In this document: positions 6,465-12,021 of the stretch, in pieces
How positions within the stretch are numbered: position 1 is the stretch's first letter
How the letters are laid out: each line of letters opens with the position of its first letter
Origin: Acidobacteriota bacterium
GTDB taxonomy: Bacteria; Acidobacteriota; Terriglobia; Terriglobales; Acidobacteriaceae
DNA: 12,021 nucleotides
Reading direction: 5' to 3'
Assembly (NCBI GenBank): GCA_021841795.1
Contig: JAKCDN010000047.1
Coordinates: forward strand, 1 to 12,021
Notes under the pieces: generated by a model
What the model was told of the DNA's origin: nothing
The model's database searches: none
What the model saw: the letters and a program-made list of their open reading frames with translations, nothing else
Translations under genes and position numbers: made by a program

Positions 6465-7384
6465 GCTATATTTACGAAGCCCTTTTAAGAGCGGAACGGG
6501 AACGGCAGAGCAGCGCGCCGACGTCCGATGATCCGAATGCGCCGGCAGTGCTGCAGGACGAGGCGCCGGTACTGGCGCAGCGCGAGTTCGATCTTGTCAT
6601 GAGCGCGATTCCGCACCATGACTGGAATCCGTTTCTGCCGTCGTTTCCGACGCTGGCCAAGCATGGGCGGGGACTGGAGCAGTTTCGCAGCCTGCGCTCG
6701 CACATCTACCAGGCGCGCAACGAGACGCCGCTGAAGACGCTGCTGGTGTCGAGCGGGATGCCGTCGGAGGGAAAGAGTTTTGTGACGGCGAATCTGGCGA
6801 TGAGCCTGGCGCGCAACAGCAGCAATCGCATTCTTCTGATCGACGGGGACCTGCGGCGTCCGGCGCTGAATCATCTGCTGGGTGCGCCGAACGAGATCGG
6901 GCTATCGGATTTTCTGGCGGGGCATGCGGATTTGCAGTCGATCATGCAGCGCTGCTCGGAGAAGAGCGCGAGCGCCGACAGCGGGTTGAGCGATCTGAAC
7001 AACCTGACGTTCATTCCAACGGGTACGCTGCACGACAATGCGTCGGAGCTGATTACGAGCCCCCGGGTGCGGGAGCTTCTGGCGCGGGTATCAGCGGAGT
7101 TTGACTGGGTGCTGATCGACTCGCCGCCGGTGCTGGTGTTTTCAGACGCGGTGGATCTGTCGCGGATGGTGGATGCGGTGCTGCTGGTGGTGCGCGGCGC
7201 GCAGACGACATACGACGTAGCGCAGCGGGCGAAGTCGAGCTTCGGGAACGCGCGGCTTCTGGGCGTGGTGCTGAACGACATCAAGAATCCGCCGCGGCGG
7301 GACTCGTACTACAACTACTACTACTACAGCAAACAGGACAAGACGGTCGAGGCACCGGCAAAAACCGAACAGGAAGAGCAATGA
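6461..7384 (+). CDS. Tyrosine autokinase, CpsD/CapB (BY-kinase) type, XrtA-associated
   Basis: Cytoplasmic bacterial tyrosine kinase, 307 aa, expected to bind the Wzz-like protein and regulate EPS chain length by cycles of autophosphorylation. The start MSYIYEALLRAERERQ is the signature of the PEP-CTERM-locus kinases (TIGR03018-like, from memory). Walker A is SGMPSEGKSF (98-107), Walker A' is ILLIDGDLRR (124-133), and Walker B is WVLIDSPP (216-223). The Tyr cluster YYNYYYY (283-289) has six tyrosines seven residues long and lies near the C-terminus, the expected autophosphorylation site. A charged tail follows. GAGGA lies 9 nt before the ATG, which overlaps the ATPase stop. The kinase stop overlaps the next start (ATGA at 7381). 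No integral membrane segment is present, so it depends on the separate chain-length protein for membrane location. Confidence 0.94.
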   Translation: MSYIYEALLRAERERQSSAPTSDDPNAPAVLQDEAPVLAQREFDLVMSAIPHHDWNPFLPSFPTLAKHGRGLEQFRSLRSHIYQARNETPLKTLLVSSGMPSEGKSFVTANLAMSLARNSSNRILLIDGDLRRPALNHLLGAPNEIGLSDFLAGHADLQSIMQRCSEKSASADSGLSDLNNLTFIPTGTLHDNASELITSPRVRELLARVSAEFDWVLIDSPPVLVFSDAVDLSRMVDAVLLVVRGAQTTYDVAQRAKSSFGNARLLGVVLNDIKNPPRRDSYYNYYYYSKQDKTVEAPAKTEQEEQ

Positions 7385-8757
7385 TTCGGCTTTTCAACGT
7401 CTACTATTCGACGCGCACGGTGCTGAGGGTGCTGGGAGAAGTCCCGGTGGTCGCAGGCTCGTTTCTGATCGCGGCGTTTTTTGTATCGGGGCAGGAAGCA
7501 TCGATTCCGCTGATCTACGAGGATGGGCTACTGAAGATCGGCGCCCTGACGGTGTTTACGCTTCTGCTGACGTACTACTTCGACCTGTATGAGCCGCAGC
7601 AGATTTCGGGCGGGTGGGAGATTTACTTTCGACTGCTGCTGGTGCTGAGCGCGCTCTCGTTCATTCTGGCGGCGCTTCTCTACTGGGATCCCGGATTTGC
7701 GATCGAGCCCAATGTGTTTGTCCTGGGCATGGCGACCCTGGCGGTGACGCTGCTGCTGTGGCGCTGGGCGTACGAGTGGGCGTGCAATCTGCCGTCGCTG
7801 CGGGAGAAGGTGTATGTGCTGGGGCACGGAGCGCGCGCCGAGAGCGTGATCGAGATGCTGAAGCGGCGGCGGGACGCGGGGATGGAAGTGATGCCGCGGA
7901 TCAGCGGGTCGACTCCATTCGAAGAGAATGAAGGCGGCTATGCGGCGGAGCTGGAGGCGCTGAGCAAGCTGGATGTGCACATCGACCGGGTGATTGTGGC
8001 GATTGAAGAGCGCCGGGGCGTGATGCCGCTGCGCGAGCTGCTGGAAGTGCGCTACCGGGGGATGTATATCGACGACGACAGCACGCTGGTGGAGCGGCTG
8101 GAGGGCAAGCTGCCGCTGGACCGGCTGACGCCGAGCCATCTGATCTTTACGGACGGGTTCAAGATCGGATCGGGCAAGCTGCTGGTGCGCCGGCTGGTGT
8201 CGATCGCGGTGGCGCTGACGGGACTGATCCTGTGCTTTCCGATCATTCCGATTATCATGCTGGCGGTGCGGTTGACTTCGCCGGGGCCGATCTTCTTCCG
8301 GCAGGCGCGGGTGGGCTATCACGGGCGCACGTTTTCCGTGATCAAGTTCAGAACCATGCGGCAGGATGCAGAGGCGGACGGAGCGGTATGGGCCAAGGCC
8401 AACGACTCGCGGGTGACGGGCCTGGGGAAGTTTTTGCGCAAGACGCGGCTGGATGAGATTCCGCAGATGTGGAATGTGCTGACGGGGGATATGAGCTTTG
8501 TGGGCCCGCGGCCGGAGCGGCCGGAGTTCGTGGAGTGGTTGAGCAGGGAGATCCCGTTCTACGAGCTGCGGCACATGATTCGCCCGGGGATCACGGGCTG
8601 GGCCCAGGTTCGCTACCATTACGGGGCCAGCCTGGAAGAGTCAAAGCGGAAGCTGGAATACGATCTGTATTACGTGAAGCGGCTTTCGCTGGGGCTTGAC
8701 CTGCTGATCATGTTCGAGACGATCAAGACGATTGTGCTGAGGCGAGGGGCGCGATGA
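7381..8757 (+). CDS. EpsB-type polyprenyl glycosylphosphotransferase (initiating sugar transferase)
   Basis: Inner-membrane enzyme, 458 aa, that transfers a sugar phosphate from a nucleotide sugar to undecaprenyl phosphate, the first step of EPS repeat-unit synthesis. The N-terminal part has hydrophobic helices (about 19-37, 52-68, 83-102, 112-130). A Rossmann-like central domain starts at KVYVLGHGARAESV (about 143-156). The C-terminal bacterial sugar transferase domain starts at about 268, with a re-entrant/membrane helix (272-296), then SPGPIFFRQARVG, FSVIKFRTM, RKTRLDEIPQMWNVLTGDMSFVGPRPERPEF (353-383) and RPGITGWAQVRYHYG. The Asp358-Glu359 pair matches the catalytic dyad of this enzyme class. 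It resembles the PEP-CTERM-linked EpsB_2 group (TIGR03013, from memory). AGGA lies 6 nt before the start; both ends overlap neighbours by ATGA. The sugar used cannot be told from sequence. Confidence 0.94.
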   Translation: MIRLFNVYYSTRTVLRVLGEVPVVAGSFLIAAFFVSGQEASIPLIYEDGLLKIGALTVFTLLLTYYFDLYEPQQISGGWEIYFRLLLVLSALSFILAALLYWDPGFAIEPNVFVLGMATLAVTLLLWRWAYEWACNLPSLREKVYVLGHGARAESVIEMLKRRRDAGMEVMPRISGSTPFEENEGGYAAELEALSKLDVHIDRVIVAIEERRGVMPLRELLEVRYRGMYIDDDSTLVERLEGKLPLDRLTPSHLIFTDGFKIGSGKLLVRRLVSIAVALTGLILCFPIIPIIMLAVRLTSPGPIFFRQARVGYHGRTFSVIKFRTMRQDAEADGAVWAKANDSRVTGLGKFLRKTRLDEIPQMWNVLTGDMSFVGPRPERPEFVEWLSREIPFYELRHMIRPGITGWAQVRYHYGASLEESKRKLEYDLYYVKRLSLGLDLLIMFETIKTIVLRRGAR

Positions 8758-9965
8758 AAGCGGCGCTGTGGATATCGGCCGGGATCGTGTTCTACGTCTA
8801 CGCCGGATATCCGCTGATGATCTGGGCGTTTGCGCGCTGGATGCGGAAGCGGACGGCGACGGCGGAGATCGAGCCCGGGGTGAGCATCGTGCTGGCAGTG
8901 CGGAACGGAATGGCGCTGCTGCCGTGGAAGATGGAACACCTGTTTCATCTGGACTACCGCAATATCAAAGAGATCATTGTCGTATCGGACGGCTCGACGG
9001 ACGGGACGGCGGAATACCTGGCGGGACTTTCAGATCCGCGGCTGAAGACGGTAGTGCTGGAGGAGCACGGCGGGAAGGCCGTGGCGCTGAACGCGGGGAT
9101 GGCGGAGGCGACCGGAGAGGTGCTTCTGTTTGTGGACATCCGCCCGCGGATCGCGCCGGCGGCGATCCAGAAGCTGATGAATCATTTTGCCGATCCCACG
9201 GTAGGCTGCGTGGCCGGGGAGCTGGTGCTGCTGGAAGGCGGACAGGCGGCGGTAGCGGGCGCGGTGGGGGGTCTTTACTGGCGCTACGAGCAGTGGATCC
9301 GCAAGAGCGAAGCGAACTGTGACTCGCCGGTGGGCGTGTACGGGGGATTTTACGCGATACGGCGGGCGCTGGCCGCGCCGCAGCCGGCGGGGATCATTCT
9401 GGACGACATGTTCCAGCCGCTCTCGATCATCCGGCAGGGGTACAGATCGGTTCTGGAGCCTGGGGCGGTGGTGTATGACGAGTGGCCGAAGGAGACGGGC
9501 GCGGAGTTCAATCGCAAGGTGCGCACGCTGGCGGGGAACTTCCAACTGATGCAACTGGCGCCGTGGATTCTTACGCCGCAGAACCGGGTTTTCTTTCAAC
9601 TGCTATCGCACAAGATACTGCGGCTGTTCGTGCCGTATTTTCTGATATCGGCGCTGGTGGCGTCGTTGCTGCTGGCGCACGGCTCGCGTTTTTACGCGGC
9701 GCTTGCGCTGCTGCAACTGGTGGGGATCGCGCTGGCTCTGATCAGCTTTCAGCGCAGGATTCCGGTGCTGGGCCGGATCGGCGCGCCGATCGGGGCGCTG
9801 CTGATGCTGAATGCGGCCGCGGTGGTGGGGTTTTACCGGTTCCTGGCCACGCGGGGGCCGCTGTGGCGGATCTGGGATTCGAGCCATTCGTCGCAACCGG
9901 GGAAGGCCGCCGGCAGGGATTCCGAGGAAACGCCGCAGGACGGGCGCACGGAGCAGGACGCGTAA
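8754..9965 (+). CDS. Family 2 glycosyltransferase, membrane-bound
   Basis: Probable second-step sugar transferase acting on lipid-linked EPS intermediates, 403 aa. An N-terminal membrane helix (about 3-27) precedes the GT-A domain: VSIVLAVRNG (43-52), IKEIIVVSDGSTDGT (71-85), HGGKAVALNAGM (105-116), and FVDIRPR (126-132) at the DxD position. GVYGGFYAIRR (194-204), the likely base LDDMFQPL (216-223) and KVRTLAGNFQLM (255-266) follow. Two or three hydrophobic helices close the protein (about 289-309, 313-332, 343-362), then a polar tail. The metal-binding DxD reads DIR, a variant seen in a subgroup of GT2 enzymes with DxR at this site. The final W of the QxxRW motif is represented by the GNFQLMQLAPW region. 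GAGGGG lies 4 nt before the ATG, which overlaps the upstream stop. Donor and acceptor are unknown. Confidence 0.9.
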   Translation: MKAALWISAGIVFYVYAGYPLMIWAFARWMRKRTATAEIEPGVSIVLAVRNGMALLPWKMEHLFHLDYRNIKEIIVVSDGSTDGTAEYLAGLSDPRLKTVVLEEHGGKAVALNAGMAEATGEVLLFVDIRPRIAPAAIQKLMNHFADPTVGCVAGELVLLEGGQAAVAGAVGGLYWRYEQWIRKSEANCDSPVGVYGGFYAIRRALAAPQPAGIILDDMFQPLSIIRQGYRSVLEPGAVVYDEWPKETGAEFNRKVRTLAGNFQLMQLAPWILTPQNRVFFQLLSHKILRLFVPYFLISALVASLLLAHGSRFYAALALLQLVGIALALISFQRRIPVLGRIGAPIGALLMLNAAAVVGFYRFLATRGPLWRIWDSSHSSQPGKAAGRDSEETPQDGRTEQDA

Positions 9966-9973
9966 CCGAATTC

Positions 9974-9978
9974 AGGAG
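9974..9978 (+). promoter_or_regulatory. Ribosome-binding site fixing the start of the last operon gene
   Basis: AGGAG lies 7 nt before ATG 9986, in the 20-nt gap after the GT2 stop. The open frame extends much further upstream inside the GT2 gene, but this site and the membrane anchor right after it make 9986 the start. Confidence 0.75.
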
Positions 9979-9985
9979 TATCCTG

Positions 9986-11041
9986 ATGGAACCGGACGAG
10001 GAGGGTCATCGACCAGTCATGAGAAACGGGAAGAGAGTTGCATTCATTGTTATTCTCGGAATCTTTGCGGCGTTTATCGTTCTGACGGTGCAGCGCTACA
10101 TTGTGCGCGCGGCGCGGGTGGAACATGCCGTGGCTCCGGCGCCCTATTTTCCTCCGGGCTCGATCTGGACCAAGGACATCAGCCACGAAGAGGTCGATCC
10201 GCAGTCGACGGAGATTATTAACTGGCTGGCCGATGCGGGAGGCTGGGGGAATCACAACCGGATGCAGGTGGACTTCAGCCTGCGGATCATGACGGCGAAT
10301 GCTTCGACGCCGCAGGTCCGTTACCGGAAGCCGCCGAACTGCTGTTCGGCGGACCAGGACGTGGTGGCGACGATCCCGCTGCCGCCGGACGGAGGCGTGG
10401 AAGGCGAGACGAACTATCGCTGCAACGGCGGGGATTGCCATCTGCTGATCGTGGACCGGTCGGAAGGCAAGCTGTACGAGCTGTATGGCGCCGATTACGC
10501 CGACAACGCCCTGACGTCGATGGGGCTGACGATATGGGATCTGAACCGGATCTATCCGCCGTCAGGACGCGGGGATCAATGTTCGAGCGCCGACTCGGCG
10601 GGGACGCCGATCGCGCCGCTGCTATTTAACGCCAACGAGATTGCGGCGGGGAGCATCAACCACGCGATGCGGCTGATCCTGCCCAACGACCGGATCCGCG
10701 CGCATGTGTTTGTGCACCCGGCGACGCACGCGGGAGCGCCGCAGGGCCCGGATCTGGCGCCGCCGATCGGCGCCCTGTTTCGCCTGAAGGCGAACTTCGA
10801 CATGTCAAAGCTGTCGCCGCCGGCGCGGGTGGTGGCGCGGGCGATGCAGAAGTACGGCTTGTACCTGGTGGACGGCGGGAACATCGCCCTGACGGCAGAG
10901 AGCGATATGGACACGAAGATCAAGTATGCCGATCTTGGTTTCGATTCGCACTCCACGTGGCCGATCGAGGTTTCGAACTTCGAGATTGTGAAGATGCCGC
11001 CGCCGATTACCCTGACCTACGAGTGCAAGCGCAACAAGTAA
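9986..11041 (+). CDS. Membrane-anchored extracytoplasmic protein of unknown function
   Basis: 351 aa, not assigned to a named family. A cytoplasmic N-terminus (1-17) is followed by one membrane helix (about 18-36, VAFIVILGIFAAFIVLTV), so the remaining 310 residues should be periplasmic or cleaved and secreted. Six cysteines (119, 120, 146, 151, 199, 346) suggest disulphides. The core 152-305 reads like a compact folded domain: HLLIVDR (152-158), LYELYGAD, GLTIWDLNRI (180-189), SADSAGTPIAPLLFNANEIAAGSINHAMRL in two parts (201-230), IGALFRLKANFD (261-272) and MQKYGLYLVDGG (287-298). From memory this resembles uncharacterised secreted proteins widespread in soil bacteria with a similar DL...SADAAG...EV..G.I.HA pattern; not verified. 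No PEP-CTERM tail is present (it ends ECKRNK). Its place as last gene of the EPS operon, before a terminator, suggests glycan binding, trimming or lysis. An alternative start MRNGK at 10019 would shorten the anchor's lead only. Confidence 0.8.
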   Translation: MEPDEEGHRPVMRNGKRVAFIVILGIFAAFIVLTVQRYIVRAARVEHAVAPAPYFPPGSIWTKDISHEEVDPQSTEIINWLADAGGWGNHNRMQVDFSLRIMTANASTPQVRYRKPPNCCSADQDVVATIPLPPDGGVEGETNYRCNGGDCHLLIVDRSEGKLYELYGADYADNALTSMGLTIWDLNRIYPPSGRGDQCSSADSAGTPIAPLLFNANEIAAGSINHAMRLILPNDRIRAHVFVHPATHAGAPQGPDLAPPIGALFRLKANFDMSKLSPPARVVARAMQKYGLYLVDGGNIALTAESDMDTKIKYADLGFDSHSTWPIEVSNFEIVKMPPPITLTYECKRNK

Positions 11042-11056
11042 CGGAAGCGCGAAAGG

Positions 11057-11096
11057 AAGCGAGGGGCATTGCGCGAAGGCGCAATGCCCCTCGCTT
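11057..11096. terminator. Strong hairpin terminator, probably bidirectional
   Basis: Perfect 18-bp inverted repeat: AAGCGAGGGGCATTGCGC at 11057-11074, loop GAAG at 11075-11078, and the complementary arm at 11079-11096. It starts 15 nt after the operon's last stop and is followed by a short T run (TTTATG) on the plus strand. On the minus strand it is followed by CTTCCTTTC, so it can also stop transcription from the convergent glycosyltransferase gene. Confidence 0.82.
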
Positions 11097-11225
11097 TATG
11101 TAGGCGGAACGCGCGGAGAGGATGCGGCCGTACGGGCTCGCACCGGCCGGGACGGGATTGCGGTGAGAATGCGCGGCGATGGCGCGTGCATTTCCGCGCG
11201 CTTTGCGCGGCCTGGAGCGGCGGGG
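11097..11225. other. Intergenic gap between convergent genes
   Basis: 129 bp of GC-rich DNA between the hairpin terminator and the stop of the GT4 gene. It holds a small inverted repeat (CCGCGC at 11194-11199 and GCGCGG at 11205-11210, 5-nt loop) with no T tract in the right place. No other feature was found. Confidence 0.6.
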
Positions 11226-12020
11226 CTACGAAGGACGGCGCATCCGGGAGCGCGCGGTTTTGCGATAGAGCTCATCGTAGGCGTCAACGACGGCCTGCAG
11301 GCTGAAGGTTGAGCGGTAGGCTACTTTTGCGCGGGTGGAGAAGCCTTCCCGCTGGGCGGGATTGGCGGCCATGCGCAGGATCGCTGCCGCCATTTGGGCG
11401 GCGTCGCCTGGGGGCACGGCGAAGCCGGCCTGAGCCAGGCGCACAACTTCGGCCATGCCGCCGACGTCGGTGACGATTGCGGGAACGCCGAGGGAAAAAC
11501 CCTGCAGGAGCGAGAGCGGGAGCCCCTCAGAGCGTGAGGACATGATGAACGCATCGGCGGCGGAGAAGAACGGAGCCACATCCAGCTGATGGCCCCAGAA
11601 GCGGACGTGAGAGGCGATGCCGAGCTCGGCGGCCAACTGCTCCAGAGGCTTGCGCTCGCTGCCGTCGCCGACCATCCAGAGGCGCAGATCGGGGAGCGCG
11701 GGCAGAGCATCGCGCAGGGCATGCAAGAGCAGGCCGTGATTCTTGATGGGCTCGAGGCGGCCGACATAGACGAGGGTGAATCCGTCGCGAGGCGGGCAGT
11801 TTTCCAAGGGCACGCGCTGCAGCGGGACAACGCCGTTGTAGACGCGGACGATTTTGCGCGGCGGGATGGTTTGGAGGCTGCGCAGGTTGGCGGTGGTTGC
11901 ATCGCAGACGCCGACGACCCAGTCGCAGAAGCGAGCGGCGATGCCGTATTTGACTTCTTCGGCGCGGCGGTGGGGCGGAGCGACGAGACTGTGGCGCGTG
12001 GAGACGATGCCGGCGGCTCC
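11226..12020 (-). CDS. Family 4 glycosyltransferase, 5' end beyond the window
   Basis: GT-B retaining glycosyltransferase, likely for cell-surface glycan assembly. The minus-strand frame is open from the right edge to TAG at 11228-11226, giving 264 visible residues. The visible part begins inside the N-terminal domain (GIVSTRHSLVAPPHRR, then DWVVGVCDATTANL and IVRVYNGVVPLQRV). The C-terminal donor-binding domain follows: FTLVYVGRLEPIKNHGLLL, LRLWMVGDGSER, VRFWGHQLDVAPFFSAADAF and SSRSEGLPLSLLQGF, ending with AIVTDVGG. The EX7E motif reads E-GLPLSLL-Q, so the second Glu is Gln. Codons end mostly in C, as in the exosortase. A shorter start at GTG 11813 would remove the N-terminal domain and is not credible. 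It converges on the EPS operon, so it may belong to the same surface-glycan region but is not part of that transcript. Confidence 0.9.
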   Translation of the reverse strand, partial: GAAGIVSTRHSLVAPPHRRAEEVKYGIAARFCDWVVGVCDATTANLRSLQTIPPRKIVRVYNGVVPLQRVPLENCPPRDGFTLVYVGRLEPIKNHGLLLHALRDALPALPDLRLWMVGDGSERKPLEQLAAELGIASHVRFWGHQLDVAPFFSAADAFIMSSRSEGLPLSLLQGFSLGVPAIVTDVGGMAEVVRLAQAGFAVPPGDAAQMAAAILRMAANPAQREGFSTRAKVAYRSTFSLQAVVDAYDELYRKTARSRMRRPS

Positions 12021-12021
12021 G

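Noticed and set aside
7528..8619. Minus-strand open frame of 363 aa
   Set aside because: Shadow antisense to the sugar transferase, whose catalytic motifs are intact.
9482..9985. Upstream extension of the last operon gene inside the GT2 gene
   Set aside because: It would overlap the GT2 by about 480 bp and place the membrane anchor mid-protein; AGGAG before ATG 9986 is a better start.
11194..11210. Small GC-rich hairpin as a terminator for the GT4 gene
   Set aside because: Only 6 bp of stem and no T tract downstream on the minus strand; the 18-bp hairpin at 11057-11096 is more convincing.
1..12021. CRISPR arrays, tRNA or rRNA genes, insertion sequences, phage genes
   Set aside because: None seen: no regularly spaced repeats beyond the 21-nt pair, no recognisable tRNA cloverleaf or rRNA stretch, and no transposase or integrase motifs.

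Overview
The window is GC-rich chromosomal DNA from a Gram-negative bacterium. It carries most of the core of an exosortase-linked exopolysaccharide (EPS) locus. The mix of genes (exosortase, short Wza-like export protein, Wzz/GNVR chain-length protein, ExeA-like ATPase, separate BY-kinase, EpsB-type phosphoglycosyl transferase) matches the EpsH/XrtA-PEP-CTERM EPS clusters known in Proteobacteria and Acidobacteriota. The poly-Ala-rich, G-ending codon style and the Fis-type regulator at the head of the operon suggest an acidobacterium of the Terriglobales type. That placement is inferred from general resemblance, not from a database match.

Layout. (1) 1-861, minus strand: an exosortase whose 3' end runs off the left edge; the Cys, Arg and His of its active site are all visible. 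(2) 862-1167: a divergent intergenic region with a good sigma-54-like -24/-12 element facing the exosortase and a tandem 21-nt direct repeat with phased GGGTAA motifs placed like an upstream activator site. (3) 1168-11041, plus strand: one compact operon of nine genes. In order they are a degenerate sigma-54-type AAA/Fis regulator, a Wza-like export protein, a predicted outer-membrane beta-barrel, a Wzz/GNVR chain-length protein, an ExeA-like ATPase, a CpsD-like tyrosine kinase with a Tyr-rich tail, an EpsB-type polyprenyl glycosylphosphotransferase, a family-2 glycosyltransferase, and a membrane-anchored secreted protein of unknown function. Five junctions are ATGA overlaps or gaps of 2 nt. 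(4) 11057-11096: a strong hairpin terminator that can serve both strands. (5) 11226-12020, minus strand: a family-4 glycosyltransferase entering from the right edge.

How they work together (family knowledge plus inference): the EpsB-type enzyme loads the first sugar phosphate on undecaprenyl phosphate, the GT2 and possibly the GT4 extend the repeat unit, and the Wzz protein with its kinase sets chain length. The short Wza-like protein and the beta-barrel probably form the envelope exit path. The exosortase would process sorting-signal proteins encoded elsewhere, since none is visible here. No Wzx flippase or Wzy polymerase is in the window.

The least explained parts are the last operon gene (351 aa, six Cys, extracytoplasmic), the regulator that lacks the sigma-54-contacting loop, and the repeat-bearing divergent promoter region. 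Third codon positions are G-rich on the plus strand for genes on both strands, which suggests a replication-strand bias and explains the many long but spurious antisense open frames.
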